DNA of 64,000 bases from Streptomyces atratus (GCF_900119365.1 NZ_FPJO01000010.1:62001-126000); one strand, 5' to 3'. Counted from the first letter of the stretch, positions 34,598-41,033 are shown. Notes: generated by a model not told the origin, from the sequence alone. A program made the numbers and translations.

Positions 34598-35138
34598 CCC
34601 TTCGTCGGGCGACCTCCCCGCCCCGCGTGACGTGTAGCGGAGAGTGACGAGTCTCTGACCTGCGCTCATGACGTGAATGACACCTCATGACGTCTATTTA
34701 GGTTTCTCTCTAACGCGTATAAGAAGAACCTGAAATGACGTCGGGTTGTGTCACGTGAAGACGCCGCAGGACGACGAAGGCGCAGGTCAGAGGCCGTTTT
34801 TCGGGTGTGGCAGGGTCGTCAGGGGGATGTCACCCGAGCCCCATGGGTAACGGATAGGTAAAGGAATTTGACCCCTGGAAGAGCCGAAACGTTCTGACCT
34901 GGGGTTTTCCATTTTGACCCCCAAACGCCCCGACGCATAACCCTAGTAGGCCGGGAGAAGCGTGCGAGCGCGTGCGATTGGCGACGCGTCCCCCTTCCGG
35001 TCGGCCGGTGCGCTCCTGCGACGCCTCGTCCTCTCCTCCGGGGCTGACGCGGTCGAAGCGCGCCGGCCGTGAAGCTTCCCGCTGACGGTCACACTGCCCG
35101 GTTACTAGACCGGTGCCGGTCCCTGTATCGGCGGGAGA
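34598..35138. other. Non-coding leader between int and the tRNA array
   Basis: No credible ORF. It holds the TGACGT repeats, then two similar TTGACCCC/TTGACCCCC strings (34868-34875 and 34914-34922) and the inverse pair CAGGTCAGA (34781 region) and TCTGACCTG (34892 region). A hairpin-like 58-base element (35078-35135) has a perfect 7-bp closing stem (CCCGCTG/CGGCGGG) but is too short for a tRNA. Candidate control region of the element. Confidence 0.45.
34628..34741. repeat. Four TGACGT repeats downstream of int
   Basis: TGACGT occurs at 34628, 34669, 34688 and 34736, all in the same orientation; the second and third extend to TCATGACGT. Spacing (41, 19, 48) is uneven, so these are likelier regulator or integrase-accessory sites than replication iterons. 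Confidence 0.5.
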
Positions 35139-35215
35139 CGAGTGCGAGGCTGACGGGAGGTCACCGGTCCTGGTAAGGGACCGGTACAGCCGGGGGTTCA
35201 ACTCCTCCGCACTCA
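35139..35215 (+). tRNA. Degenerate tRNA-like gene, anticodon unclear (GTA or GGT)
   Basis: The acceptor pairs GAGTGC(G) (35140-35146) with (C)GCACTC. A T-arm with TTCAACT is present. The anticodon arm is a very long perfect stem, ACCGGTCC/GGACCGGT, around TGGTAAG. A 7-base loop would give GTA but lacks U33. A 9-base loop closed by an alternative pair would give GGT (Thr) after the U. The D-arm does not fold well. It may be a decayed or specialised tRNA. Confidence 0.4.
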
Positions 35216-35356
35216 CTTGCTGAACGCAGACGGACGATTCGTCATCGACCACTGTCCCGCGTCCAGAGGGCATGGCGGGGCGACACCCGACAACGCGCGA
35301 TGCCCATCGACGTCACGCACTCCGGGACCTCTCGGAGTCAGCCTCTGACGTCCCTT

Positions 35357-35429
35357 GCTTCCGTAGCTCAGTGGTCAGAGCGTCCGCCTGTCGAGCGGAG
35401 GGGCGCCGGTTCGAGTCCGGTCGGGAGCG
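35357..35429 (+). tRNA. tRNA-Asp(GTC)
   Basis: A complete 73-base cloverleaf: acceptor GCTTCCG/CGGGAGC (one G-U), D-arm GCTCAGTGGTCAGAGC, anticodon stem TCCGC/GCGGA with loop CTGTCGA, and a T-loop TTCGAGT. No CCA is encoded. First clear tRNA of the element array. Confidence 0.92.
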
Positions 35430-35620
35430 CGGTGGGATTCGTCAGGGCCATGCGTGGTGCCCTGACTGACCGTGGGTTGGCGGGGACGTCACGGCAAACC
35501 CGGGCCTCACGGCTCGGAAGGACGGACGGCCGTAGGCGGGGCGAAATCTCCGCGCCCGGAGAAAACCCGGTGACACTCCGACCGACGTCAGGGTTTCATA
35601 GTCCCGTTCGAACAGTGCTT

Positions 35621-35692
35621 TCCCTGTTGGTGCAATTGGCAGCACGCCTGGCCCTGGACCAGGAAGTCGGGGTTCGAGTCCTTGGCAGGGAG
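35621..35692 (+). tRNA. tRNA-Gln(CTG)
   Basis: A 72-base cloverleaf: acceptor TCCCTGT/GCAGGGA, D-arm GTGCAATTGGCAGCAC, anticodon stem CCTGG/CCAGG with loop CCCTGGA, T-arm with TTCGAGT. Only 2 bases separate it from the next tRNA. Confidence 0.9.
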
Positions 35693-35694
35693 CT

Positions 35695-35780
35695 GGAAGG
35701 TCGGGCATTGGCGTGCCACGCGCTCTCGAAAAGCGTCACGGGGAGACCCGTTGGAGGTTCGACTCCTCCACCTTCCGCCA
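35695..35780 (+). tRNA. tRNA-Ser(CGA)
   Basis: An 86-base class II tRNA with a long variable arm. Acceptor GGAAGGT/ACCTTCC, anticodon loop CTCGAAA in stem GCGCT/AGCGT, T-loop TTCGACT, encoded CCA. A single base separates it from the Tyr tRNA. Confidence 0.92.
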
Positions 35781-35781
35781 A

Positions 35782-35861
35782 GCGTTGAGCCCTGGGAGGC
35801 AAGCGGGCCTGTAAAGCCTGCGCCGGTAACGGCTAGCGTGGTTCGATTCCACGGCAACGCA
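35782..35861 (+). tRNA. tRNA-Tyr(GTA)
   Basis: An 80-base class II tRNA: acceptor GCGTTGA/GCAACGC, anticodon loop CTGTAAA between CGGGC and GCCTG, variable arm, and T-arm CGTGG/CCACG with loop TTCGATT. No CCA. Confidence 0.9.
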
Positions 35862-35887
35862 CTGGGGCGGGGCGCCGGATGTGCGGA

Positions 35888-35912
35888 GGGGCGGCCCACT
35901 ACAGGCCGCCCC
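35888..35912. terminator. Hairpin after the tRNA array
   Basis: GGGGCGGCC (35888-35896) pairs perfectly with GGCCGCCCC (35904-35912), 7-nt loop. It separates the plus-strand tRNAs from the minus-strand small membrane protein and can end both transcripts. Confidence 0.75.
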
Positions 35913-35918
35913 ATCACG

Positions 35919-36134
35919 CTAGTTCCCGTTGCTGAGGTGCTCAAAGACCTTCATGCCGATGCCGAACGCGACGCCGAACGTTGCGCCTCCAGCGCCGACG
36001 ATGGCCAGCGCCTGAGCATGGCAGAGCGCGGCCACGATACCGGCGGTGAGAGCTGCGGTCGTGGCCGCGAAGAACACGGTGGTGACCTCCAGCCCCTTCC
36101 GCGTTGCGGTGGGCTGAGCTGAAGTGGTCGTCAC
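35919..36134 (-). CDS. 71-residue membrane protein of the element
   Basis: The only minus-strand gene of the element. GTG 36134 has GGGGG 8 bases upstream; a TTG at 36149 is a less likely start. The product has two hydrophobic segments (VFFAATTAALTAGIVAALCH and ALAIVGAGGATFGVAFGIGM) and a short charged C-terminus (KVFEHLSNGN). The size and two-helix form recall phage holins or small accessory membrane proteins, but no family is recognised and there is no endolysin next to it. An imperfect hairpin (36170-36206) lies just upstream. Confidence 0.6.
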   Translation of the reverse strand: MTTTSAQPTATRKGLEVTTVFFAATTAALTAGIVAALCHAQALAIVGAGGATFGVAFGIGMKVFEHLSNGN

Positions 36135-36169
36135 GGGTGGAGCCCCCAAAGTGTCGTCGCGTCAGTTTC

Positions 36170-36206
36170 TGAAAGCGGGCATGCCTCACCGAGGCACGTG
36201 CTTTCA
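36170..36206. promoter_or_regulatory. Two-step hairpin upstream of the small membrane protein
   Basis: Outer stem TGAAAGC/GCTTTCA (36170-36176, 36200-36206) and inner stem TGCCTC/GAGGCA (36182-36187, 36191-36196). It lies 36 bases ahead of GTG 36134 on the minus strand and could be part of its 5' leader. Confidence 0.4.
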
Positions 36207-36332
36207 GGTGACGGCGGGGGCGGCTGCCCCTACCGTTTCCGACGACGCCGCACTTGGGTTCCTCTCGGATGCAGAAGTAACCAAAGTAGCTTAGACGTTG
36301 GACCTGTTGAGGCGCAAGAGGATCCAGTTTCA

Positions 36333-36410
36333 CGGGATATGGCGCAGCTTGGTCAGCGCATCCGCTTTGGGAGCGGAGGGCCGCAGGTTCGAATCCTGCT
36401 ATCCCGACCA
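36333..36410 (+). tRNA. tRNA-Pro(TGG)
   Basis: A 78-base tRNA: acceptor CGGGATA/TATCCCG, D-arm GGCGCAGCTTGGTCAGCGC, anticodon stem TCCGC/GCGGA with loop TTTGGGA, T-arm GCAGG/CCTGC with loop TTCGAAT, encoded CCA. It stands 470 bases from the main array. Confidence 0.92.
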
Positions 36411-36440
36411 CAACACCTACTCGACGAACGGAGCCGACGC

Positions 36441-36608
36441 ATGCGCCTTACGATCACTGACGGAGAGCGCCAGGTGAGTATCCGTGCCCTGCGCGGGAAG
36501 CGTGCTGCTGACCTGTCAGCGGCCCTTCTCGCGGCCATGAAGGGCGACGTTGAGGACGAGGCGGAGACGAAGAGCTTCGGCTTCACGGCCGGCTCGGACG
36601 AGGGCTGA
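36441..36608 (+). CDS. 55-residue phage-type protein
   Basis: ATG 36441 with GGAG about 8 bases upstream. The protein begins MRLTITDGERQVSIRALRGK, has a helical Ala-rich middle (RAADLSAALLAAMKG), and an acidic tail (DVEDEAETKSFGF). No family is recognised. It ends 3 bases before the HNH gene GTG, so the two genes are probably translated from one mRNA. Small proteins of this kind are common ahead of actinophage HNH genes. It could assist the packaging enzymes, but that is only context. Confidence 0.6.
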   Translation: MRLTITDGERQVSIRALRGKRAADLSAALLAAMKGDVEDEAETKSFGFTAGSDEG

Positions 36609-36611
36609 CCC

Positions 36612-36917
36612 GTGGCATGGTCGACGAGCACCCGACGCACCACGCTGCCCGCCAACTGGCCGACGATCCGACTGCGCATCCTGGCCAGGGATAAGGGCAA
36701 GTGCACGTGGGTGCACGAGGGCAAGCGGTGCGGGTGGAAGGCCACTGATGTGGATCACGTCATCCCTCACCACCTTGGCGGGTCGGACGACGACAGCAAT
36801 CTGACGAGCTTGTGCAGTTGGCATCACCGACGCAAGAGCGCGGCCGAAGGCCAGGCAGCACGCCGGCCAGTGGTCAGCCGGCAGCGCCGGAGGAAGCGCC
36901 ACCCGGCAGAGCTGTGA
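36612..36917 (+). CDS. HNH homing-type/packaging endonuclease
   Basis: A 101-residue HNH nuclease from GTG 36612. The core reads WPTIRLRILARDKGKCTW..., then CGWKATDVDHVIPHHLGGSD followed by NLTSLCSWHHRRKS. The DHVIPHH and N..LCSWHH elements give the beta-beta-alpha metal site, and Cys pairs probably bind structural zinc. HNH proteins placed directly before TerS and TerL support terminase cleavage in many phages. Here the TerL lacks its own nuclease part, so this HNH would be the only cleaving subunit. The basic tail (RRPVVSRQRRRKRH) can bind DNA. Confidence 0.9.
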   Translation: MAWSTSTRRTTLPANWPTIRLRILARDKGKCTWVHEGKRCGWKATDVDHVIPHHLGGSDDDSNLTSLCSWHHRRKSAAEGQAARRPVVSRQRRRKRHPAEL

Positions 36918-37170
36918 CCATGCATGGCTATGTAGCGTCGTGCATGACTACCCTGGGGGGAGGCCCCCTTTGAGTGTCCGTTTTGACCGCAAGCGCATAG
37001 CAGGTCACATCCTGTACGGGTTCCAGGGTCGCCGACCACCCTTGGTGACGAGGTCGACCGCATATCCATTCAGCCCCTGACTAGCCCCGATGTGGTCCGG
37101 CGGGGACGTTTCCATGATCATTTCGCCCCTCATTCGGGCCCGAAAACGCTCGAAAACGAGGGAGGACGAC
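36918..37170. other. Intergenic region between HNH and TerS
   Basis: 250 bases with no ORF. A GC hairpin (GGGGG 36956-36960, CCCCC 36964-36968) followed by TTT is the likeliest HNH terminator. The string CATGC(A)TG repeats near 36920 and 36941. This is also where a cos/pac or packaging start could lie, but nothing specific is seen. Confidence 0.35.
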
Positions 37171-37617
37171 ATGCCCGGTCCCGTACCGAAGCGCTCCGAC
37201 CAGCGACGACGCAGGAACACCGACGCCGGCCCCGCCCTTGTGAAGGCGAAAACGGCCTCGAAGCGGCCAACTGTCCCGCGCGGGGACGACGATTGGCACC
37301 CCATCGCGAAACGCTGGTACGCCGACCTGAGGAAGAGCGGCCAAGCCGACTTCTACGAGGCGTCTGACTGGGCCACGGCGGTCTACGTCGCCGAAGCGAT
37401 GTCCCGGAACCTGTCGCAGGCCCGGTTCAGCGCCCAACTCTTCCAGTCGGTCATGTCCGCGATGACGGACCTCCTGACGACCGAAGGATCCCGCCGGCGC
37501 GCACGCGTCGAGCTGGAGCGCGAGACCGGTGAGGTCGACGAGCACGAGACCGCTCGCCTGACGGTCCTTGATGGGTACCGCCAGGCAGCCGCAGGGGGCG
37601 CGGATGCTGGTACTTGA
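37171..37617 (+). CDS. Phage terminase small subunit
   Basis: A 148-residue TerS-like protein. ATG 37171 has GGGAGG 5 bases upstream. The N-terminus is basic (MPGPVPKRSDQRRRRNTDAG), followed by PRGDDDWHPIAKRWYADLRK, a typical P27/TerS-like core, then a helix with FYEASDWATAVYVAEAMSRN and a C-terminal helical region. It should recognise DNA for packaging. The reading frame ends 14 bases inside the TerL gene, a coupled arrangement. It is a full-size family member and appears intact. Confidence 0.85.
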   Translation: MPGPVPKRSDQRRRRNTDAGPALVKAKTASKRPTVPRGDDDWHPIAKRWYADLRKSGQADFYEASDWATAVYVAEAMSRNLSQARFSAQLFQSVMSAMTDLLTTEGSRRRARVELERETGEVDEHETARLTVLDGYRQAAAGGADAGT

Positions 37618-38716
37618 GCCCGTCCGCACCTGGACTGACTCGGTACCGCCTCCGCATCGCACCCTCGGTTGGCACGTCCTCGAATGGACGTCGCACTACC
37701 TCTTGCAGCCCGACGGCCCCGACGCGGGCGGTCCCTGGCGCTTCACTCCCGAGCAAGTCCGCATCGTCCTTCGCTGGTACGAGATTGACGACGCGGGCGT
37801 GTTCACGAGGAAGCAGGGAACCGTTCGCCGGCTCAAGGGCTGGGGGAAGGACCCGTTTTTGGCTGCTCTCGCTCTAACGGAATTCGTCGGCCCCTGCCGA
37901 TTCGGCGGATGGGACCGCGACGGGATGCCGAAGGCGATTCCCCATCCCGCTCCGTGGGTTCAGGTGTGCGCGGTATCGAAAGACCAGACGAAGAACACGA
38001 TGCGGCTCTTCCCGGGCATGATGTCGAAGCGCCTCGTCGAGGAATACGGAATCGACCCCGGAAAGGAAATCATCTACTCCGCGCGCGGAGGGGTGATTGA
38101 GGCCGTCACGTCGTCCCCGAGGACGATCGAGGGTGGACGAGCAACCTTCGTAATCCTCAACGAGACTCATCACTGGGTTTCGTCCAACGGCGGACACGAC
38201 ATGGCGGAAGTCATCGCCGGTAACGTCGGAAAGTCCCGTGGCGGTGGCGCCCGGACGATGGAGATCACGAACGCCCCGCTCCCCGGGGAAGACTCGGTTG
38301 CTGAGCGAACGTGGTACGCCTACTCAAAGATCGTCGAAGGCAAGAACCGCGACAGCGGGATGTATTACGACTCCGTCGAGTCGCCCCCGGTCGACCTCTC
38401 CGACGAGGACGAGCTTCGAGCCGGCATCATCGCCGCTCGCGGTGACGCTGACTGGCTTGACGTCGACTGGATCGTCTCCACGATCTACGCCGGCACGATG
38501 CCCCGGGAACGCAGTCAGCGAATGTTCCTGAATCAGCTCGTGACGGCCTCCGATCAGCTCATCTGGCGACGTACCGTGGACGCGACGCGGGAAGTGGTGG
38601 CGGAAGAACTGGAACAGATGGACGGCACCAACTTGGGCATAAGCCTGTCTCGCAACCAAGCCGTCAACGTTGCACGACGTGGAATCCGGCCGGAGGACTG
38701 CCGGAACCGGCCCTAA
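37604..38716 (+). CDS. Phage terminase large subunit, truncated to the ATPase domain
   Basis: A 370-residue TerL. The ATPase part is clear: PEQVRIVLRWYEIDD, an adenine/Walker-A-like region RLKGWGKDPFLAALAL (Asp where Ser/Thr is usual) near residues 76-91, and Walker B with the catalytic Glu in ATFVILNETHHW near 186-197. After QLIWRRTVDATREVVAEEL, where family members continue into the RNaseH-like nuclease domain, the sequence becomes unrelated (DGTNLGISLSRNQAVNVARR) and stops at residue 370, against about 500-600 in full-length proteins. ATG 37604 overlaps terS. The loss could be decay or a nuclease-free motor. Confidence 0.88.
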   Translation: MLVLEPVRTWTDSVPPPHRTLGWHVLEWTSHYLLQPDGPDAGGPWRFTPEQVRIVLRWYEIDDAGVFTRKQGTVRRLKGWGKDPFLAALALTEFVGPCRFGGWDRDGMPKAIPHPAPWVQVCAVSKDQTKNTMRLFPGMMSKRLVEEYGIDPGKEIIYSARGGVIEAVTSSPRTIEGGRATFVILNETHHWVSSNGGHDMAEVIAGNVGKSRGGGARTMEITNAPLPGEDSVAERTWYAYSKIVEGKNRDSGMYYDSVESPPVDLSDEDELRAGIIAARGDADWLDVDWIVSTIYAGTMPRERSQRMFLNQLVTASDQLIWRRTVDATREVVAEELEQMDGTNLGISLSRNQAVNVARRGIRPEDCRNRP

Positions 38717-38739
38717 CTCCCGCATAGCGCACATAGACT

Positions 38740-38768
38740 GCCCCCCTCACATTCTTCACGAGGGGGGC
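38740..38768 (+). promoter_or_regulatory. Hairpin covering the ribosome site of the 100-aa protein
   Basis: GCCCCCCTC (38740-38748) and GAGGGGGGC (38760-38768) pair perfectly, 11-nt loop. The right arm is the GGGGGG ribosome site of the next gene (GTG 38772). A -10-like TAGACT lies at 38734-38739. It may end the terL mRNA or block translation. Confidence 0.5.
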
Positions 38769-38771
38769 CTT

Positions 38772-39074
38772 GTGTATCAGCAGCCGAACCAACCGCAGCA
38801 GTACCGGCACGTCGAGAAGCGCGGGGCGAATCACGGCCTCCACATCGTCCTCACCATCTTGACGTGCGGTCTGTGGGCCATCACCGGGTGGCCGATCGCG
38901 GCAGCCATGGGGCGCAAGACGACGTCGACGACGTACGCGCCGGCGCCTCCGGTGTACCCACAGCAGCCGCAGGGGTACGCGCCGCCTCCGCAGCAGCCGT
39001 ACCAGCAGCCCTATGGCTACCCTCCGCAGCAACAGCAGCCCCCGCGGGGCGGGTACCACGGGCCGCAGGGGTAG
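38772..39074 (+). CDS. Pro/Gln/Tyr-rich single-pass membrane protein
   Basis: A 100-residue protein from GTG 38772 with GGGGGG upstream. The N-terminus is polar (MYQQPNQPQQYRHVEKRGAN); a hydrophobic helix follows (GLHIVLTILTCGLWAITGWP, residues 22-41), and a long tail is rich in Pro, Gln and Tyr (repeats PQQ, PYQQP, PPQQQQPP). Proteins of this make-up are frequent in Streptomyces and their phages; no function is known. The tail is disordered and may bind other proteins. A strong terminator follows at once, and a hairpin covers its ribosome site. It is between the packaging module and the regulator. Confidence 0.75.
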   Translation: MYQQPNQPQQYRHVEKRGANHGLHIVLTILTCGLWAITGWPIAAAMGRKTTSTTYAPAPPVYPQQPQGYAPPPQQPYQQPYGYPPQQQQPPRGGYHGPQG

Positions 39075-39082
39075 CAGTGGAC

Positions 39083-39118
39083 AAGCCCCCGTATCTCATG
39101 GACGAGATACGGGGGCTT
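39083..39118 (+). terminator. 15-bp terminator after the Pro/Gln-rich gene
   Basis: AAGCCCCCGTATCTC (39083-39097) and GAGATACGGGGGCTT (39104-39118) form a perfect 15-bp stem with a 6-nt loop, followed by TCT. One of the strongest terminators of the element. Confidence 0.88.
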
Positions 39119-39164
39119 TCTGCTTTGTGGTCTGCGCCTCACCAGTCGGCGTACCGTCTGAGCT

Positions 39165-40370
39165 GTGAGCGAGCATCTTGGGGACAAGCTGAGCCGACTT
39201 CGTCGGTTGTCGGGCCTGACACAGGAAGAACTGGCGGAGAAGTCGGGCGTGTCCGTCGACGTCATCCGCAAGCTGGAACAGAAGCGCAAGGGGTCCGCAC
39301 GCCTGCCGACCCTGCATGCGCTGGCCGGCGGACTCGGTGTTGAGCTGACGACGCTGCTGGGTGACCCTCCGGGCGTCCCGTCAACGGGGGAGTCTGACCC
39401 GCCACAGTTGGTGGCCGTTCGTCGAGCCGTTCACCCGCTCATGTTCGCCCCTCCACAGGAGCCTGACGGGGCGGAAGTCCTCACGTCCGAACTGCTGCGC
39501 GCTGAGATTGCTGACGCGTGGTCCATGTACCACTCGGCAGAGTTCCCGCAGCTTCTGAATCTGCTTCCGGGGATCCTTGCTGACGCCCGTCTCACGGCGT
39601 CGCAGGGGGCTGACGGAGGACAAGCGGCACTCGGCAAGGCGTTCCAGTTGGCCGGACACCTGAGCATCCGTCTGGGCAAGCTCGATCTTGCCCTTGCCGC
39701 CCTTGAGCGCGCCATAGCTGCCGCGGAGGCGTCGGAGGACCCGCTCCTAGTCCCGATGATCTGCAATTCCTTGGCGTGGGCCTACCAGCGCTCCAACCGG
39801 CTGGACGACGCTACGAGCATCGCCCTGTTCGCCGCTGAGGGACTGGAGCGGGACGGGCTCACCGACAACGCATCGGGGCTCCGTGTGTGGGGCGGACTGA
39901 CGATGTCCGCGGCTACGTCGTACGCCAGGCTTGATGACTACGAGCAGGCAGACGAGATGATGCGCGCTGCGGAGGAGGCTGCCGGCCGTCTGGCGAGGAT
40001 GCCGCCCACGGAGGGGGACGGACGTCTCTTGTCCGTCTTCAGTAAGTCGTCTGTCCGCATCGAGCGCGTACGCCTGGCCGTACAGCATGACCGACCGGAG
40101 GAAGCGCTACGTCTGGCCAAGGGAATGCGGCTGAGCAAGGATACGCCGCCCTCATGGCGTACGTGGCTGCTCCTGGATGTCGCCCGCGCGCACACGGACG
40201 TCGGCAATGCGGAAGGCGCTGTAAAGGCACTGGAGTCCCTGAAGCGGGTTGCACCGACGTGGATGCGGCATCACACGCTCGCGGTCGCCATTGTGAGCGA
40301 CCTGTGGGAACTGCCGTCCCACCCACCGGGGCTCCGGAAACTGGCGGAATTCCTCGGGGTCGACAAATAG
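39165..40370 (+). CDS. XRE regulator with TPR-like domain
   Basis: A 401-residue protein. The helix-turn-helix occupies residues 6-62 (LSGLTQEELAEKSGVSVDVI...). After a linker, helical TPR-like repeats fill residues 95-380 (SIRLGKLDLALAALERAIAA, YARLDDYEQADEMMRAAEEA). Such proteins may sense a peptide or protein, as RRNPP regulators do. GTG 39165 has no ribosome site; TACCGT (39152-39157) 7 bases upstream could be the -10 of a leaderless mRNA. It is followed by two small genes. It could be the immunity or switch regulator of the element. The same trio occurs in other Streptomyces genomes, so a non-phage role is also possible. Confidence 0.85.
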   Translation: MSEHLGDKLSRLRRLSGLTQEELAEKSGVSVDVIRKLEQKRKGSARLPTLHALAGGLGVELTTLLGDPPGVPSTGESDPPQLVAVRRAVHPLMFAPPQEPDGAEVLTSELLRAEIADAWSMYHSAEFPQLLNLLPGILADARLTASQGADGGQAALGKAFQLAGHLSIRLGKLDLALAALERAIAAAEASEDPLLVPMICNSLAWAYQRSNRLDDATSIALFAAEGLERDGLTDNASGLRVWGGLTMSAATSYARLDDYEQADEMMRAAEEAAGRLARMPPTEGDGRLLSVFSKSSVRIERVRLAVQHDRPEEALRLAKGMRLSKDTPPSWRTWLLLDVARAHTDVGNAEGAVKALESLKRVAPTWMRHHTLAVAIVSDLWELPSHPPGLRKLAEFLGVDK

Positions 40371-40405
40371 CGTCGCGGGAGTAGGACGTTCCATCCCTGT
40401 CACAC

Positions 40406-40442
40406 CGTCTGGGGAGACGCGACTATCAACATCCCCCAGACG
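40406..40442. promoter_or_regulatory. Inverted repeat before the two small C-terminal genes
   Basis: CGTCTGGGG (40406-40414) and CCCCAGACG (40434-40442), perfect, 19 bases apart, between the XRE gene stop and ATG 40461. It fits an operator of the upstream regulator or a terminator-promoter boundary. Confidence 0.5.
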
Positions 40443-40460
40443 ACAAGGCGGAGGCGTGAG

Positions 40461-40673
40461 ATGAGACTCACCGGGATGTCCGGCCCCGTGTTCCTGTCAA
40501 CCAGCGTGCCGAGGACACCGGTACCCGTCGACGGCTGCGCGGTGTGCGCGGCCCTGTGGCAGCAGTACAGAGACGCCACCGACCCGCGGCGGGCGGAGTT
40601 CTGCCGGTCCCGGGCAACGGATATCGCCGTCGAGATCAGCCGGCACCCGCACCCGAAGAGGACGAACCGGTGA
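40461..40673 (+). CDS. 70-residue small protein with a CxxC pair
   Basis: ATG 40461 with GGAGG. The protein reads LTGMSGPVFLSTSVPRTPVP, then CAVCAALWQQYRDATDPRRA with a CxxC, and a basic C-terminus. It resembles the short proteins found beside XRE/TPR regulators in Streptomyces. The stop overlaps the GTG of the next gene, so the two are coupled. Function is unknown; the CxxC could bind zinc or make a disulphide. Probably a partner of the regulator, since the order regulator, CxxC protein, DUF7848 is recurrent. Confidence 0.7.
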   Translation: MRLTGMSGPVFLSTSVPRTPVPVDGCAVCAALWQQYRDATDPRRAEFCRSRATDIAVEISRHPHPKRTNR

Positions 40674-40945
40674 GCCCCCGCACGCTGATTCGCAACGTTA
40701 CGCACCGCATCACGCAGCACCCCGACATCGGGCTGACGTACGAGGCTGCGTGCCTGTCGTGCGGATGGTCCGCGGAGCCGTCCCCCGACGGGGGAGAGGT
40801 TGACGTCGAGTGCTTGCGGCACGCCGGCCGAAGCAATCACCGGGGTTTCCGGCGGACAGCCCACAGCTACGCCCACGTCGTCCGGGACGGAGAAGACCCC
40901 GTTACTGCCTCCACGGTGCCCCCGCACCCGTCGGCGAGGCAGTAG
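40670..40945 (+). CDS. DUF7848-like small protein
   Basis: A 91-residue protein from GTG 40670, overlapping the previous gene by 4 bases. It has the pattern SPRTLIRNVTHRITQHPDIG followed by LTYEAACLSCGW, then CLRHAGRSNHRGFRRTAHSY. CLSC and CLRH are probable zinc ligands, and the region resembles DUF7848, a family common in Streptomyces next to XRE regulators. Function is unknown. The last gene of the element; tandem hairpins follow its stop. Confidence 0.75.
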   Translation: MSPRTLIRNVTHRITQHPDIGLTYEAACLSCGWSAEPSPDGGEVDVECLRHAGRSNHRGFRRTAHSYAHVVRDGEDPVTASTVPPHPSARQ

Positions 40946-40949
40946 CGGT

Positions 40950-41013
40950 CCGTGTGCGCCGACGCACACGGTGGAGAAGGCAGAGGCATCCCACCCGGCG
41001 CCTCTGCCTTCTC
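40950..41013. terminator. Tandem hairpins at the right end of the element
   Basis: First: CCGTGTGCG (40950-40958) / CGCACACGG (40963-40971). Second: GAGAAGGCAGAGGC (40974-40987) / GCCTCTGCCTTCTC (41000-41013), 14 bp perfect. They isolate the element from the flanking tesB fragment. Right edge is about 20 bases further. Confidence 0.85.
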
Positions 41014-41033
41014 GGCGTTTCCGAACGGCCCGG

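Larger units (their letters stand above)
32870..41033. mobile_element. Serine-integrase element inserted in tesB (remnant prophage or satellite)
   Basis: About 8.2 kb between the tesB fragments. The integrase lies at the left edge and reads inward. Then come a tRNA array, small proteins, an HNH-TerS-TerL module, a TPR regulator with two small partners, and a double hairpin at the right edge (40950-41013). No portal, capsid, tail, replication or lysis gene was recognised. Ends were placed by where tesB similarity stops (32869 and 41034). The serine-integrase crossover is only 2 bp, so exact att cores cannot be fixed. The flanks lack about 45 tesB codons that should lie between GFE and QPFD. 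Codons visibly use more A/T than the neighbours. Confidence 0.85.

Noticed and set aside
35078..35135. Second tRNA-like structure with a perfect 7-bp closing stem and CTA/ACT-like loop
   Set aside because: Only 58 bases, no standard anticodon loop (loop of 6 or 8) and no T-loop consensus. Left as a hairpin.
34830..35273. 147-aa minus-strand ORF in the element leader
   Set aside because: It runs through the tRNA-like sequence, has no good ribosome site and no motif.
40950..41033. Direct repeat that could mark attL/attR cores
   Set aside because: Comparing 32860-32890 with 41010-41040 shows no convincing shared core beyond a few bases, as expected for serine integrases.
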